NCBI GenBank assembly: GCA_009809945.1
Contig: WTPW01000793.1
Span: 122,207 to 186,206, forward strand
Source: Gigaspora margarita
Taxonomy: Eukaryota > Glomeromycota > Glomeromycetes > Diversisporales > Gigasporaceae
DNA: 64,000 bases
Direction of reading: 5' to 3'
A program made the position numbers and the translations under genes. The notes under the pieces were generated by a model. It worked only from the letters and a program-made list of their open reading frames with translations. It was not told where the DNA came from and did not search any database. Shown here piece after piece: positions 1-12,412 of the stretch. Every line of letters starts with the position of its first letter. Position 1 is the first letter of the stretch.

Positions 1-295
1 GATCACTAGTTATCAAGATATCCATCGTCAAATTTTGAGTAAAAATAGCGAATTTTGTTATTAATTGAATATAAGAACCAAAAATGTATTTTGGATAACT
101 TTATTTATAAATTTAATTTTTTTTGCTATAATCACACTCTTGCTATAATCACATATTTTTTGGGGCCCAAAGGTGTGACTATAGCCAGGGGTGACTGTAT
201 TTAAAAATTTAAAGAAAGGTTTATATACATATTTTTAAATAAATTTAATTTAAGAATTTTATATTTTGGTGCATATGCATTGTGATACACCTCTT

Positions 296-570
296 AAGTT
301 CTGATGTAATGTGAGATCAAAACAATAATTAATTCATTAGTTTAGGGTTAGGGTTAGAGTGAGGGTTAGTTTAAGATTAGGTTAGGGTTAGAGTAAAGCA
401 TTTTAGCAAAAGGTTCTAACCCAAAATTTTGCAAGAAATTTTTTTTGTTAGATTGTGAAAGGTAGTTTTATAAGCAAAATTTTGAGCTACAAGTGATTTT
501 TTAAAAACATTGCTATTTTTTTTGATTTCACATTACACCTGATCTTATAATCTGATTGGTTGATCAAATA
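296..570. repeat. Inverted-repeat element with TTAGGG-like core, copy 1
   Basis: The ends are related inverted repeats (TGTGAGATCAAAAC on the left, TTTCACATTACACCTGATC on the right) around a core with several TTAGGG-like units at about 343-395. Related copies lie at about 19450-19735 and 42622-42965. This copy has lost the CpGs that the other two retain. No transposase is visible, so it is read as a short non-autonomous element. Boundaries are approximate. Confidence 0.5.
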
Positions 571-789
571 GGTGCATTACAATGCACATGTGCTAAATTA
601 CATAAACTTTAATTTAAATGATTTTTTTGCATAAATTTATATATAAAATTAGGTGAGTAAACTCATTTGATTTATAAGTAACAGCATTTGAAACCCCTGT
701 AAAAGGATGTGTCCTGTGACTGTTATATTTAAAATATTTTTTCAATTATAAAAAAATGCACTTATAGTATTTTTTACCTATTCTATGTA

Positions 790-965
790 TTTATTATATT
801 GATACAAAACTTTTAATGCAATCCTTTTCATATTAGGTTCAATATTTAGGTTAGAGTTAGGGTTTGGAAAGGATTTCTGAGAGCATGGATATTTTATTTA
901 AAACATCCTTTGTTAATTAATTATCTAGTTTTTGAGATAATATATATAAAGATGTAAAACACCAT
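790..965 (-). repeat. Inverted partial copy of the 37.5-38.0 kb element
   Basis: The stretch ending in GATGTAAAACACCATACATG matches the reverse complement of about 37490-37665, including the AATTAATTATCTAxTTTTTGAGATAAT segment and the TTAGGGTTAGAG-like core. It lies opposite in orientation to the large duplication next to it, so it looks like an independent insertion of the same element. Confidence 0.45.
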
Positions 966-1199
966 ACATGAAATTTAGTAAAAGTTATATTCTTTGTTTT
1001 TCTTTGTTAGTTTTTTTTATTAAATAAAAACTTTATAAAAATGATATAATAATAAAAATAATAATAATTAAAAAATAAATTTAAATTGATATAATCTTAA
1101 TATAACTGATAATTTAAATGCTGTTATTTAAACAATAATTTAGAAACCAAATATATAAAAAGTCCAAAAACAACTTATCACTAACAGTCAAAAAAAAGA

Positions 1200-4060
1200 A
1201 TATATAGATATTCAAGTCAAATTACACGAAAATTTATACCAAATAAACTATATAATATTGCATATAATGCATTGCATATAGTCTATATTATTATACTCCA
1301 TGTTGAAAATGCTTTTAAAAATAACCTTTAATTTTATATTTTGCTTCATTTTTACTACTTTTGATTATTTCATACCAGGCCTCGTAGTATGCTTTATTAC
1401 TCTTAAGTTCACAAGGAAATGAAACTTCATTTTTACTACTTTTGATTATTTCATTCCAGGCCTCATAGTATGCTTATTAATCTTAAGTTCGCAAGGAAAT
1501 GAAACTTCAACAATATTTTTTCCAAAAGTATTTGAAGATAATATCTGGAAAATGTCAGTTAAACTATTCATCTCATGATTAGAGCTGTATTTAAGATAAA
1601 TTAGTACATAGTTGGAATTAAAATAGATAGATTCAATTTATATTACTTTGTATTATGATTAAAAAGTATAAATATTTAATTCAATGTAAAATGACACAAG
1701 CAATATATATTGTGTAATACTAAGGCCAGACCAATTTAATTCTTTGTTTAACATGACCCCCCCTATTTTTTAAAATTTATATAAGTCCAATACACATTAA
1801 TAGTAATTAATAGTATTTGCCCCCTCTCAATTTTTTAAATTTTATATAACTAATATGTGTAAAATTAACCAATAAAATTGCAGTATTATTATTTTTGTGT
1901 TTTTTTTTCAATGCCCCACCCCCCTCCTCCAGTTATTTTATGTTATGTTAAACCAAGAATCAATTTGTTCTGGCCTAATAAACGGACAAAAAGATACCAT
2001 GAATTTTACATTATCAAACATGCATTAAAGCACAAAACTCATATTGATTTTAAAAATAAAACAATAAACATAATATAAGGATAACCATTGCAATATATAC
2101 TTCAAATTTAAAATTTTCCTTAGAACTAGGTATCTTCTGAAAATTAATTGTGATCTGAATAAAAATTTATAATAGAAAAGTCATAAAAATAATGAAAAAT
2201 AACAATAATGGAATTATATTATGCCATTTAATATTATAAAAATAGTAATTTAAATAATTAATATTAAATTGAATTATTATAACCATCTTAAGAAAATAAG
2301 CTTACAATTGGTTTGTTAACAAACGCAAAAATAAATTGCATGCTAGTAATTGCAATATAAATATAGAATAAATGCCATAACCAACTATCATCATTATATT
2401 GTAAATTATGAACAACTGCAATCGCCCTTGTCAAATCAAAAAGGGTTGAGCAGAAAATACTCTAAGAAAACAACAGATTAGTATTTTTAAATTAATATAA
2501 CAGATAAATGAGCAGAGCATTATAATTACCAAAGAAAGCCATGAAAAAAGCGAATTTAATGCTTGATATATAATTTCAATTTGTAAACTTATTTTATACA
2601 GTACAAAATAGAATGCTCACTTCTCCAAATATAATAAAATGTGAAGTGGCACAACAACAAGTATGAAAATATCCATTTAAATTACAAAGATGTTGTTGAT
2701 TATTTCGAATAAATTTTTCAGGTAGATCTAATTCCGCTTGAGATGAACTTTCATAATGTAACAGCCAAGAAAAATAGCGGTTTGAAATCAATTCAAACCA
2801 AATAACATTGTTTTTGGCAAGGTAATCATTATTAATTCGAATGTTATTATTGGACGATTCTTCAGTATTATTTGTACTATCAAGAAGGGCAGAATACTGA
2901 TAAGCAGAGAAGTCTTGTAAAAAAGAATATAATTAGTTCATCTTACAAAAATTTAATTAAATATATTAAATCGAAAATCATTTCGTTTCATTGTAAAATA
3001 TTTCTATAACTTAAATAACTGTATATGCCAAGTGGTTAATGCATGTTAGATATTTATCAATTTGTCATTATACGTATCATTAAATATAGTCATGTTGATT
3101 ATTCCAATAAGTGTATGACCCATTATACAAATAAATTATATTCTTGATTTTTTTATTTTCAAGTAAATAAAACTTTCTCACCTGGTTTAATGCCAACTTA
3201 CATAAACATGCAACTACCTGGATTAAGGATTGGACAAAAAGCATTAAAAGACCATCTATGGGAGTCGATTTTTTCTTTATTCTTTTCTTGAAGACAAAAA
3301 AGTATCTGAGTTGGAATAATTGCTTCCTTATCCACAGAATCCCTAGAGCAATTAATTGAAATCGGAGTTGTGTATTCATATATATGAGCTTTAACAGTTT
3401 TATTTTTCACTTTTGATTTCTCGAAGCCATCTTGATAGACACCAAGTACGTTTATTAATATTATTACGATCTGAAATTATGCATATGACGATTTTTTTCT
3501 ATCATCTTCACCCTGGTTGGATTCAAGAAATTAACAAAGGAATTCTTTTAATCTACAATTGTAAGAAAATATCTACCCATTCCAGGGACTCTCTGAGAGA
3601 ACAAAGATAAGCAATATTCTCCATTATTCGGCAAAGAGTGCTGGATAATATAATTTCGTCTTCCTATTAACATATATTAAATATGTCGCTTATCAATATA
3701 ATTATTGAAAACAGAAACTTAGAAATAATTTCAATTACCTTACATCATCTATGGTTAATAAAATTAACAACTCAGTCATTCTTGTTAACTCTTACTTAGT
3801 TTGACAGAGATTAAAATTTTTTTGCTTAAAAGTGTCTGGCTTGCATGTACAAGCAGTGTAACTCAAATGTGTAAATTCATTTGAACTTTCACAAGAAATA
3901 TTAGTTAATAAATTTGAATGTACAGGACTCTCTATCATCAAATTTCCATTGATTAATTCAATAGGCTTTATAATTTGATGTCAGCTAGATGACTGTTCTA
4001 AAAGTTCTATAGAAATCGACTCGAGATCATCCGGTCTCTGAGGCATTGATTTATTAATGT
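1200..4060 (-). pseudogene. Decayed chitin-synthase-like gene
   Basis: Remnants of the same exons as the gene at 38122-40880 can be followed. The N-terminal exon lies near 3780-4050 and the exon with AYLCSLRES near 3570-3660. The exon with AHIYEYTTPIS and DSHRWSFNAF lies near 3190-3470, the LLHYESSSQ exon near 2600-2900, and the C-terminal exon near 1280-1560. About 175 bp, including the region equivalent to VAGSCGK to KPMES, is missing around 2910-2940. A 24-base segment is lost in the exon before QDGFEK. The C-terminal exon carries an 85-bp tandem duplication (about 1340-1510), and a MITE sits at 1724-1975. The canonical QRRRW motif is already absent here (QQHLCNLNG). Not expected to give a protein. 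Confidence 0.8.
1724..1975. mobile_element. PIF/Harbinger-like MITE
   Basis: The ends are inverted repeats GGCCAGACCAATTTAATTCT and AGAATCAATTTGTTCTGGCC. The element is flanked by TAA on both sides (1721-1723 and 1976-1978). The paralogous locus at 38561 has the unoccupied site with a single TAA, which proves the insertion. TAA duplication and GGCC ends fit PIF/Harbinger elements (family knowledge). No coding capacity. Confidence 0.8.
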
Positions 4061-4225
4061 TAAAAGGAACTTAACGATATATAATTAAGGACCAAACTAT
4101 AGAAACAAATAAAATGTTAATAATGGTAAAAAATAACAGAAAAACTAATGATGTTATCTGCCTTCAAAAATTTAAAATTTATTACAACGTCGCCCCTAAA
4201 TGTAAGTCTCTTCTATTGATAAGAT

Positions 4226-4551
4226 TAGTGATTTGAACCGGTTGGCTATAATCGGTTAACTGACCCGAACCGAATAAGTTTCAGGTAGCCGGTTGAGTAA
4301 ATGTTTAATCGGTTGACCCATACAACTGGTTGAGCATCGGTTGACGAAATAAAAAGAGCAAAAGTTCTGAAAAGTTCCGAAAAGAAAATGAATGAACATA
4401 GTAGACGAGCAAGGTCGAGATAAAAATTGAGTAAAGGTCAGAGAATTTCAGAAAGTAAACGTGAGGCAATCTTAATCGGTTGAATCGGATGACACCAAAT
4501 ATTTCGGTTCGGTTAACCGATTAAGAAAAATTTTCTCAGTTTAAATCACTA
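4226..4551. mobile_element. hAT-like MITE, CpG-rich copy
   Basis: Inverted ends TAGTGATTTGAACC and GTTTAAATCACTA are bounded by an exact 8-bp duplication GATAAGAT (4218-4225 and 4552-4559). The paralogous locus has the single empty site GATGAGAT at 41013-41020. An 8-bp target duplication and TAGTG ends are typical of hAT elements. A related copy lies at 14124-14466. No ORF. Confidence 0.85.
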
Positions 4552-4774
4552 GATAAGATTATTTGATCGGTGGTATCTTATGAAGTTTCTTATTTTTGTA
4601 AGATATTTAATTCCATGCAAAATTTTATACAAGTGCATCGCTTTGTAACAGCGCGCATAGAAGGGGCACTTTATATATAAAGATTAATGTGAACTTAACA
4701 CTTACGTGCTGTAATTTAAAGCAGATGCGTTTAAATAAAAGGAGAAGAGTCACAATAGAACGTTTATTTAAAAA

Positions 4775-5960
4775 TGAATTAACCAATTATACCCACGTTT
4801 CAGTTGCATTTTCGCATTCAGTACAACAATCATCATATACATTTATATTATCGTCTTTTCAAGCGGTTGCTGACCGATTTTATTTGTAATGAACTCAATC
4901 GTTGTTTCAGCTAATAACCTGTCGATTTTCATTAAAATATAATTCAGTGTTGGACGCCGATTCAAATCAAAAGACCAGCATTTCTTGTAGAGATTAATAT
5001 AATTTGAGGGTGTATTAACAACTGATTTTTCTCTTTTATTGATTCCAATTAGTAATATAATTTGTGGATAATGTAAATTATAAATGGTCGAACTCCGCTT
5101 GTGAGTTCCCAAATCAAAACACCCAAACTATAAATGTCGGATTTTTTTATCTGACTTTTTATTGCTGAGGTAATTTGTGGTTCAATAATACTGCAACACC
5201 ACCCATATTTGAACTTGAAGTAGTAGTATCCTTTATTTGCTTTGATATCCCAAAATCTGTAACAAAGCTCTATCATCATTATTCATTAAAATATTCTTTG
5301 CATGCTAAAATATGTATATAATATTGCATTAATTTTGATTTAGACACGAATCAAAATATTCTTTTAATTTATCAAATCACGGTGAATGATATTTTTATCA
5401 TGTAAATGCATCAATCCAAGTGTAATATCCTATGCAATTCCAATGAGTTTCATCCATGAGATTTTATAAAGACAATTTATTCACTTATTTTGTAAGTATT
5501 CCCGTAGGTTCCCACAGTAGCAAGTGTAATACTAGTGTAAAGTAACCTCCTGGCGCTTTTAAAAATTTTATAAGATTAGTGTTTTGCTATTCAAAAATAA
5601 GTGTCTGTAAAAATGAATGTGTTTACCTTCAGAGATTCCGTAGAATTTTACAATATTAGAATGATCAGTCATGCAAAGAAGCTCAAGCTATAATAGAATT
5701 TGGTTATTTTAGATAGTAAATACATATTTCAAACAAGAAATATCATATTACCTCATGTAGTAATCGTTTGAACCCTTTTTCACCAAACTCAAGCCTTTTA
5801 GACGCTTTAATGCATACTTCTTTTCTCGAAAAATCACTGAGTACATGAATGCAAATCCCCTTTCTCCAATGAGTTGATGCTGTTAGATTGTGAATATTCA
5901 AATCTTTCTATGCTAAGTGCATTCAAATAAGATTGTAATTCCTCTGAATAATCAATTACT
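4775..5960 (-). pseudogene. Decayed TKL-type protein kinase
   Basis: This is the paralogue of the kinase at 41227-42461. Recognisable pieces are the C-lobe (KSDIYSLGVLIWELTSGVRPF, about 5070-5160), the NRRPTLNYILM segment near 4930-4970, the HRDL-region exon at 5390-5540, the short exon at 5630-5690 and the N-lobe exon at 5760-5940. Indels break the frame in the activation-segment exon (CCSIIEPQ in place of a VAAYIEPQ-like stretch). The HRD-region exon and glycine loop are also damaged. Confidence 0.8.
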
Positions 5961-6060
5961 ATTGTCAATTATTTACAATGTTAATACAACAATACTACGT
6001 AAATTTTTATAACGTGATATGTTGAGTGCGTGATATGTATACAAAAATTGTCGAATAAGA

Positions 6061-7300
6061 TAGCTGCGCAATGTAGTTGCGCTAAAACCAGAAACGAAAA
6101 CAATTTCTAATTATATATAAATAATTTCAAGAAAAAATGAGATATTAGTTTATTATTAATTATTTATTTAAATAATCAATAACGAAATTATGTTTTATTT
6201 TTTTTATTTTTTTAATTGAATAATTAGTTGCACAAAATAAAGTAATAAAATATAGATGATTTAGATTATATAAATAATATCTTATACCAGTTAGTAACAA
6301 ATTTTTATTTTATTATCTTATTTTATATTACATATTAATATTTATTTCATATAATAAAAATATAAAAAATATAAAAAATAAAAAGATAATAAAATGAATA
6401 ATTAAATGTTCTTTGTTTAGATAAAATTTTAGTTACAATAAATTCAAAACTGTAAATAACTGATGCTTGTGTATATGGTTGATTTGCCAAAATATTAGTG
6501 CTACTGTATATATAGCATAATTCTACATATTTTTTTTCATTTACTTTACTAGAAAATTAAATCTCTTAATGCATAGCAGTAATAGAGTAGTAATAATAAA
6601 TAATCTGAAATAATCCAAATAACCAAAATAATTACATTTATATAAAAGTTAAATTTATAAAATTAATTAAATTAGTAATATTTTGACTTTAATATGTATA
6701 TAGCTATAATTATTAATTAGAAATATAATAAGTTTGATAACTTTTTATATGAGTAATTTGACTAATAAAATTATTTTATATACAAATAATTTAAATAAAC
6801 TTAATAATCTAAATAATTTTGTATTATTTAAATTTTGGACAATAGCCAGATTATTTACCATTTCTGGGTTGTATTAGATATATAAATTTTTATTGAGCTT
6901 GGGCCCAATTATACAAATACTTTATTAAACCCAATCTATTTCAAAAACTATAAACTAAATAACTCTCAAATAACCCTAGTCATTTCTAAACTATAGAAAA
7001 TTGAGATAATTAATAAAGATTAGTCATTTTGAATTATTTGAAGTTATTTAAAAATTTTGCAAATAACAAGGTTATTTATTATTACTGATGCACAATAACT
7101 GCATAGTAACAGGACCCCAAAGAATACATATATAAATCAGATCCAGACTCAAAATTTTAATATAACTTTATACACTTAATTTTATTAAAAACTTTATACA
7201 AAATTATTATATAAGTTCAAATTTTACTATAAATTATACAATTTCATATCTGAGTTTATATAAAATTAAAAAAATAATAGTAACCCATTGCTATGGCAAC
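6061..7300. other. AT-rich spacer without gene
   Basis: The stretch is AT- and homopolymer-rich, nearly free of CpG, and has no coding ORF or clear repeat boundary. It begins exactly where similarity to the 42.5 kb locus ends. Confidence 0.6.
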
Positions 7301-8040
7301 TAGTGCTCCTACAGACAAGACTTGAACTAGACTTTAGTCAAGTCTAAGTCTGGTCTGATTTTTGAACCAGACTCTGACTTTTATGCTTAAACTTTTTAGT
7401 CAGTCTGAGTCTGGTCCAAAGTCTGCAAACTGGTCAGAATTTGAACATACTTATATGTATTTTTTGATGCAATGCTAAATGTGTTTACTTAGTGCAAGAA
7501 GTTAGAATTAATTAGTAAAATTTCATGAATCATAAGATTTTATAAAATTTTATTAATAAAATTTATAAAATCTTATAATACACAAATTTTATTAATTAAT
7601 TCTATCTTATGCACTAAGTAACTTGTTTAGTGCCTAAAAATATTTTAGATCAGCAGAAATATTTTTTATTTTACTTGAAATTTAGAGAAGAGATGCATAA
7701 TTTTGGATTTTTGATTAAAAAAAAAAAAATCAAATTTAAGCATCTTTTATCCAAATTTCAAGTAAAATAAAACAAAACTACTGATTTGATATATTTTTAG
7801 TTGTGAAACAAGTTTACTTAGTGCATAGAGTTAGAATTAATTAATAAAAATTTATGTATTATAAGATTTTATAAAATTTTATTAATAAAATTATGTAAAA
7901 TCTCATTATTCACAAAATTTTACTAATTAATTATAATTACTTGCACTAAGTAAACTTGTTCAGCACCAAAGATACAAATAAGTATGTTTAGACATGGACC
8001 AGTCTGCATACTTCAGACCGGACCAGACCTAGAAGCACTA
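7301..8040. mobile_element. hAT-like non-autonomous element, 740 bp
   Basis: The ends TAGTGCTCCTACAGAC and CCAGACCTAGAAGCACTA are imperfect inverted repeats. The flanking 8-mers ATGGCAAC and ATGGTAAT agree at 6 of 8 positions, consistent with an old hAT-type target duplication. Inside are two palindromic blocks with TTACTTAGTGCA ends (about 7480-7632 and 7810-7965). These look like two copies of a smaller inverted-repeat unit. No ORF. Confidence 0.65.
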
Positions 8041-8334
8041 ATGGTAATCCTTATATACTGACAATCATATAAAATTTATCAGTCTTTTTCCAGTATAAAA
8101 TTTTGTTTATTTTATTTTTCACTTTTTTTTTATCATAGTAACCTATCTATCTTGATACTATTTCTACTTTTAAAGGTATATATAAATAAAAAAACAAACC
8201 AAAATTAAAAAAAAAACAAGAACAAAACTTGTATTTATAATAAATAAATAAAAAATACCATATTTGTTAAAAATTTTTTGATTCTATATTACTTCAATCT
8301 ATAGTAGTGTAATATGCATATTGTATTGTATGTA

Positions 8335-8600
8335 CATTAGTTAATGTATGCTATTTGATTTAAAAAAATTTTCTGATTTTTTAAATTTTTTTTAAAGTTT
8401 TTTTTTTATTTTTTTTTAATTTAACTTTTTTTAATATTTTGTTTTTTTTTTATTAACATAAATTTTATTCTTTTTTTTTTTATTATTAATTTTTTTAATC
8501 TTTTTTTTTAATTTTAAAATTTTTAATTTTTTTTTATTTTTTAATTATTTATTTTTTATTTTTTTTTAATTTTATTTTTTTTTATTTATTTATTAATAAC
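8335..8600. repeat. T-rich low-complexity tract
   Basis: About 270 bases consist almost only of T runs with scattered A. No gene or binding site can be argued from it. Confidence 0.85.
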
Positions 8601-8640
8601 ATTTATTTTAAATTATACAAATAAAATTAATTGTTTCTTG

Positions 8641-10868
8641 TAACATCTTAAGACCCAAGAGCATCCAGCACCCAGATGTTATTGTTATAATCTAAAAAAA
8701 TATTATATAAATTTTTTAGCTGTGGCAACCTATGATTGACCAATTAAAATCGATCACATTACAAAGTTTGAAACTAGTTGATTAAAATTGGGTTTTAATC
8801 AGTTTTGACTAGTTTAACAAAAATAAACCAATTCAAAACTCCCACATTAAATATTTTTACCTCTCTCAAAAGGCACTTTCATATTTGTGTTATGGTTTTG
8901 AATATTCAAAACAAGATTTAGACTTTCTTGGCAAGAATTGCTATTATTTTTAGTGAAAAAATGCATATTAAAGAAAGTGATAGTATAATGAATTTGAAAG
9001 CATTTTGTATAGTAGCCTATTGATCTCTATTTTTGATCTCTATTCTTGATTCTTGATCTAGATCTTGATTCTTGATCTCAATTCTTGATTCCTAGTGCTC
9101 CATTTTCACTTCACTATGAACAATAGTTGTATTTATATTAAACAAAACTGTTTGAGGCACAGATCGAATGCTAATCTTTTTTACTATTTTGTATTCACTT
9201 GTACTATTATATAATTATAAAAAATTTTTCTAATAGTATGTACATATTGGATTTAAAATTTTTGTAATTCATTTTTTTAAGAAATTTAAGTCATTAAATA
9301 TAACTCATCCTTATTGTAGTGAAGATTCGATACAGTAAAGAATTTTGAAACCCAAAATTATAAACTTTAGCTTAATATAGTGAAGTTCATATAGTATTCT
9401 CTCAATAAGCTATAGAAAGAACTTTATTATATTGAGAGTAAGCTGTATATTATTTTCTAATTGATTTACTAAAATTAATCAGGTAGTAGTAATCTGATAA
9501 ATAGGAGCTATACAAATAGTGATTCAAAATGGCTTTGCAAAGCTATAAACAGATTAGCTTAATAAACTATTTAATATCTTGCTTTACTAACAGCTTGGCT
9601 AACAGTTCAGCTTGTATTATGTGAAGCCAGTGTCATACCTGAAATTAAACACTATCTATAATTCAGAGGACAAATACAATAAACTGTAACTAAGGTAATT
9701 TGTAAATATATAGTATATGGTTTAAATAACTTGAACAATAGGATTTAATAAGCTTTATTTGAAAGAGGCACAACTAAACATATAAGAAGATATGAAGAGT
9801 TGCAAGATAAGTTTTTAATTTAATATATCTAAAGATATGGTAATACTTTATTAAATATAATAATTATAGCTAAACTAATACAATCTTCTATTTAGGGATT
9901 GGAGAGTTTTGAATTTATCTAAATGAAGTCTTAAGTTAAAATCAAGGTGAAAACAAAGGCCTTATATATATGATTCAGAGAAAGTATTCTTTTATCTCTT
10001 TATTATCATTCATAATTTAATGCTATTAATTAATTGATCTCTAAATTTAATACATTTAATAATTTATTTACCAGCTAACACTGCATTTAATAATATATTA
10101 TACAGATTTATTTTTGATTATTTAATCAAAGTAATTAGGGATGTGCAAATCAATAAATTATGTAAACATGAATGTCCATATCATTATGTAATATCTAGAT
10201 TTTCTATGATTTGGTACTGCAGATCTTTGATTTTGAAAAACTGATGCTCTATAGTCATGTGGATCATATGACCTTACTGCAGCATAAAATTTGATATAAC
10301 AATTCTTTTCTGACTAATGATGAGCTCCGCAGATAGTAAATATTAAGTTCAAGTATGTATGGGTTGAAGAGGGATAGGGCAGTAATAATTACTAACCATA
10401 AACACTCTATTCATAATATTATATTATTACAAGTATGCATATGCACTTCCATAATCCTGATAGGATATTCTATAAGCATTACTCATTACAGTCATAATCA
10501 GTGTTTAAAATTCAATGTTCTCATGGTTCTCAATGAACATTTGAGTTTTTTTAAGAACATTGACATTTGAAAAAAGGTTCTTTTATTTGAGAACATTTTA
10601 TCCTCTTGAAATGTTCTCAAAAGAGAACATTTATAAAATTTTTATGTTCTAGATTTACTAATAAGAACAATAAATTATATAAAATGTTTATTAATTTGAT
10701 AATGTAATTTGATCATGACAAATTCTGTATGTATGTATGTACTATATATAACACATATATTTAAAGTTGTACAATATGGTAACAAATAAATATTTAAGAA
10801 ATAGCCTTTAAAGATTTTTAACATAAAAAATTCATTAGCCATGCAGTGTGTTTTTTATATTGAGAGTG
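8641..10868. other. Non-coding AT-rich region
   Basis: No convincing ORF, intron signal or RNA gene is visible. It contains an imperfect TTGATCTC/TTGATTC simple repeat at about 9015-9090. Short inverted-repeat debris occurs near 9315-9450 and at 10500-10640 (GAACATT-rich). The latter is partly complementary to 13540-13665, so a larger decayed element may span 10.5-13.66 kb. Confidence 0.45.
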
Positions 10869-11181
10869 CTGTATTTGTCTGAAAATAAACTACCCTTTTT
10901 GGCCAAAAAGTTATACAAAAATGTGGGGTAGCTTATTTTTGGATTGTTAAATTTTTTGAAAAATTGAAAAATGTACTAATAAAAAGTTGTCTAAATGCTA
11001 CAAATTTTTACTATAGATGTATTATATTGGTCTAAACAACTTTACTTAATCGCACTTTTGAGGTTTACTTAGTAAAATTTAAACTTTTATATGTAGTGAC
11101 TGCTAACGATTTTTTTAAAAATTTTTTAAAAAATAAGGGAGTAGCTTCTTTTGGAGGTAGCTTATTTTCAGAAACATACAG
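10869..11181. mobile_element. TA-inserting MITE, copy 1
   Basis: The ends CTGTATTTGTCTGAAAATAA and TTATTTTCAGAAACATACAG are inverted repeats. At 313 bp it matches the 31541-32028 element once that copy's nested insertion is removed (312 bp). It shares internal segments such as AAAAAGTTGTCTAAATG and ACTTTACTTAATCG. This copy shows the empty site of the nested element in the other copy. Confidence 0.75.
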
Positions 11182-11822
11182 TATCATTATTGTGTAAACA
11201 AATAATATGCTAATACTAAGCAAGTAAAAAAGATACAAATTATTTGTTAGTACAAAGTTTAAATAGTTAAATAACAAAGTAATTGAATTCTAATTTATTG
11301 TATTAACCAATAGTAGTATTAGTAAAATATTATAGAAAGGTTTGTTTTACTATGAGCAAATATAAAAAACACTTAAAGTTATAACAAAATTATTAGAAAT
11401 TAAATTGTATATTACATTGTGTTATGTTGAAAAAATACAAAGAATCATATACAAAGTTTAAAAATTTATTAATAGAAAGTATAAACTTAGTGTGTGAATT
11501 GTAATATAGAATTTATTTTCAAATAATTTATTTTTCTATTCTTTATTAAAAATTTACTATATTAAACTATCAGAGCATAAGTTATTTATTAATAATCTAC
11601 ATTTTTTATTATTAAAAGTTAGATATAACTTTAATTCACTATATGTTAAACTACAAGTGAGTAAGTGCAGTATAAGAAAAGCTTAATTTTCAATTAGCAT
11701 ACCAAGAATAGTGCAAACTTGATCATAGAATTAATTATTATATTATTGATTTTATTAATTTGAATTAATTTTGTTGTAAATTAATAAATAATATATATCA
11801 ATATTGTTTGAAGCTAATATAT

Positions 11823-12394
11823 AAGGGAGTTGGGTATTGTGGCCAGATTAAAGTTCCTACTAATAAAACTTTTTAATAAGCAAATAGATTTTTAACAATT
11901 TTTATTATTTGAACTATACTTAGTAAAGAATAAATTACTGTAAAAAAATCTTTATATCATATATATAGTTTTAGATAGAAATACTTAGTATACAAATAGA
12001 ATATAAAAACTAAATTTTAGAGGGGAGGGGGTATTGTGACCAATTCTTTAGCAGCAAATAATTTTTGATTTACTGGTCTGTTTTGGATGATTTTACTACC
12101 AAAATGACCGTCTCAGTGAGACAAATTTAACAAGTACAAAATCGTTAAAATCCAATCATGTTAATATGCAAAAAAATTGCAACTTTACTAATATAATCAA
12201 ATATATACAAAAACTTATATTTTGTATAAATAATAATATCTTGTGATCTAGTAGTCGAAATTGGATAATATTTATACTATTCAATTCATCTTGATAAGAC
12301 AAATTGAATGGTATAAATTTTATCCAATTCCAATTACTAGATTACAAGATACATTGCTTGGCCACAATACCCCTGGCCACAATACCCCAACTTT
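11823..12394. mobile_element. Inverted-repeat element with GGCCACAATACCCC ends, copy 1
   Basis: The left end AGGGAGTTGGGTATTGTGGC and right end GGCCACAATACCCCAACTT are inverted. The right end carries a short internal repeat of GGCCACAATACCCC. A closely related copy lies at 35216-35800. It contains an internal hairpin (CTAGTAGTCG... to ...ATTACTAGAT) at about 12240-12350. No ORF. Confidence 0.75.
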
Positions 12395-12412
12395 CTTAAA
12401 TAAACATTCTTT

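Larger units (their letters stand above)
1105..6060. other. Segmental duplication, decayed copy of 38.0-42.56 kb
   Basis: Collinear similarity to 38010-42560 runs through both genes of that locus. The left edge is near AAACAATAATTTAGAAA and the right edge near AAAATTGTCGAATAA, where AT-rich unrelated DNA starts. This copy has deletions, frameshifts, a short internal duplication (1340-1510) and two MITE insertions that the other copy lacks. It has therefore been free of constraint for longer, or was born incomplete. Confidence 0.85.

Noticed and set aside
343..395. Chromosome end near the window start
   Set aside because: Only a few irregular TTAGGG-like units, inside an inverted-repeat element, with normal sequence on both sides.
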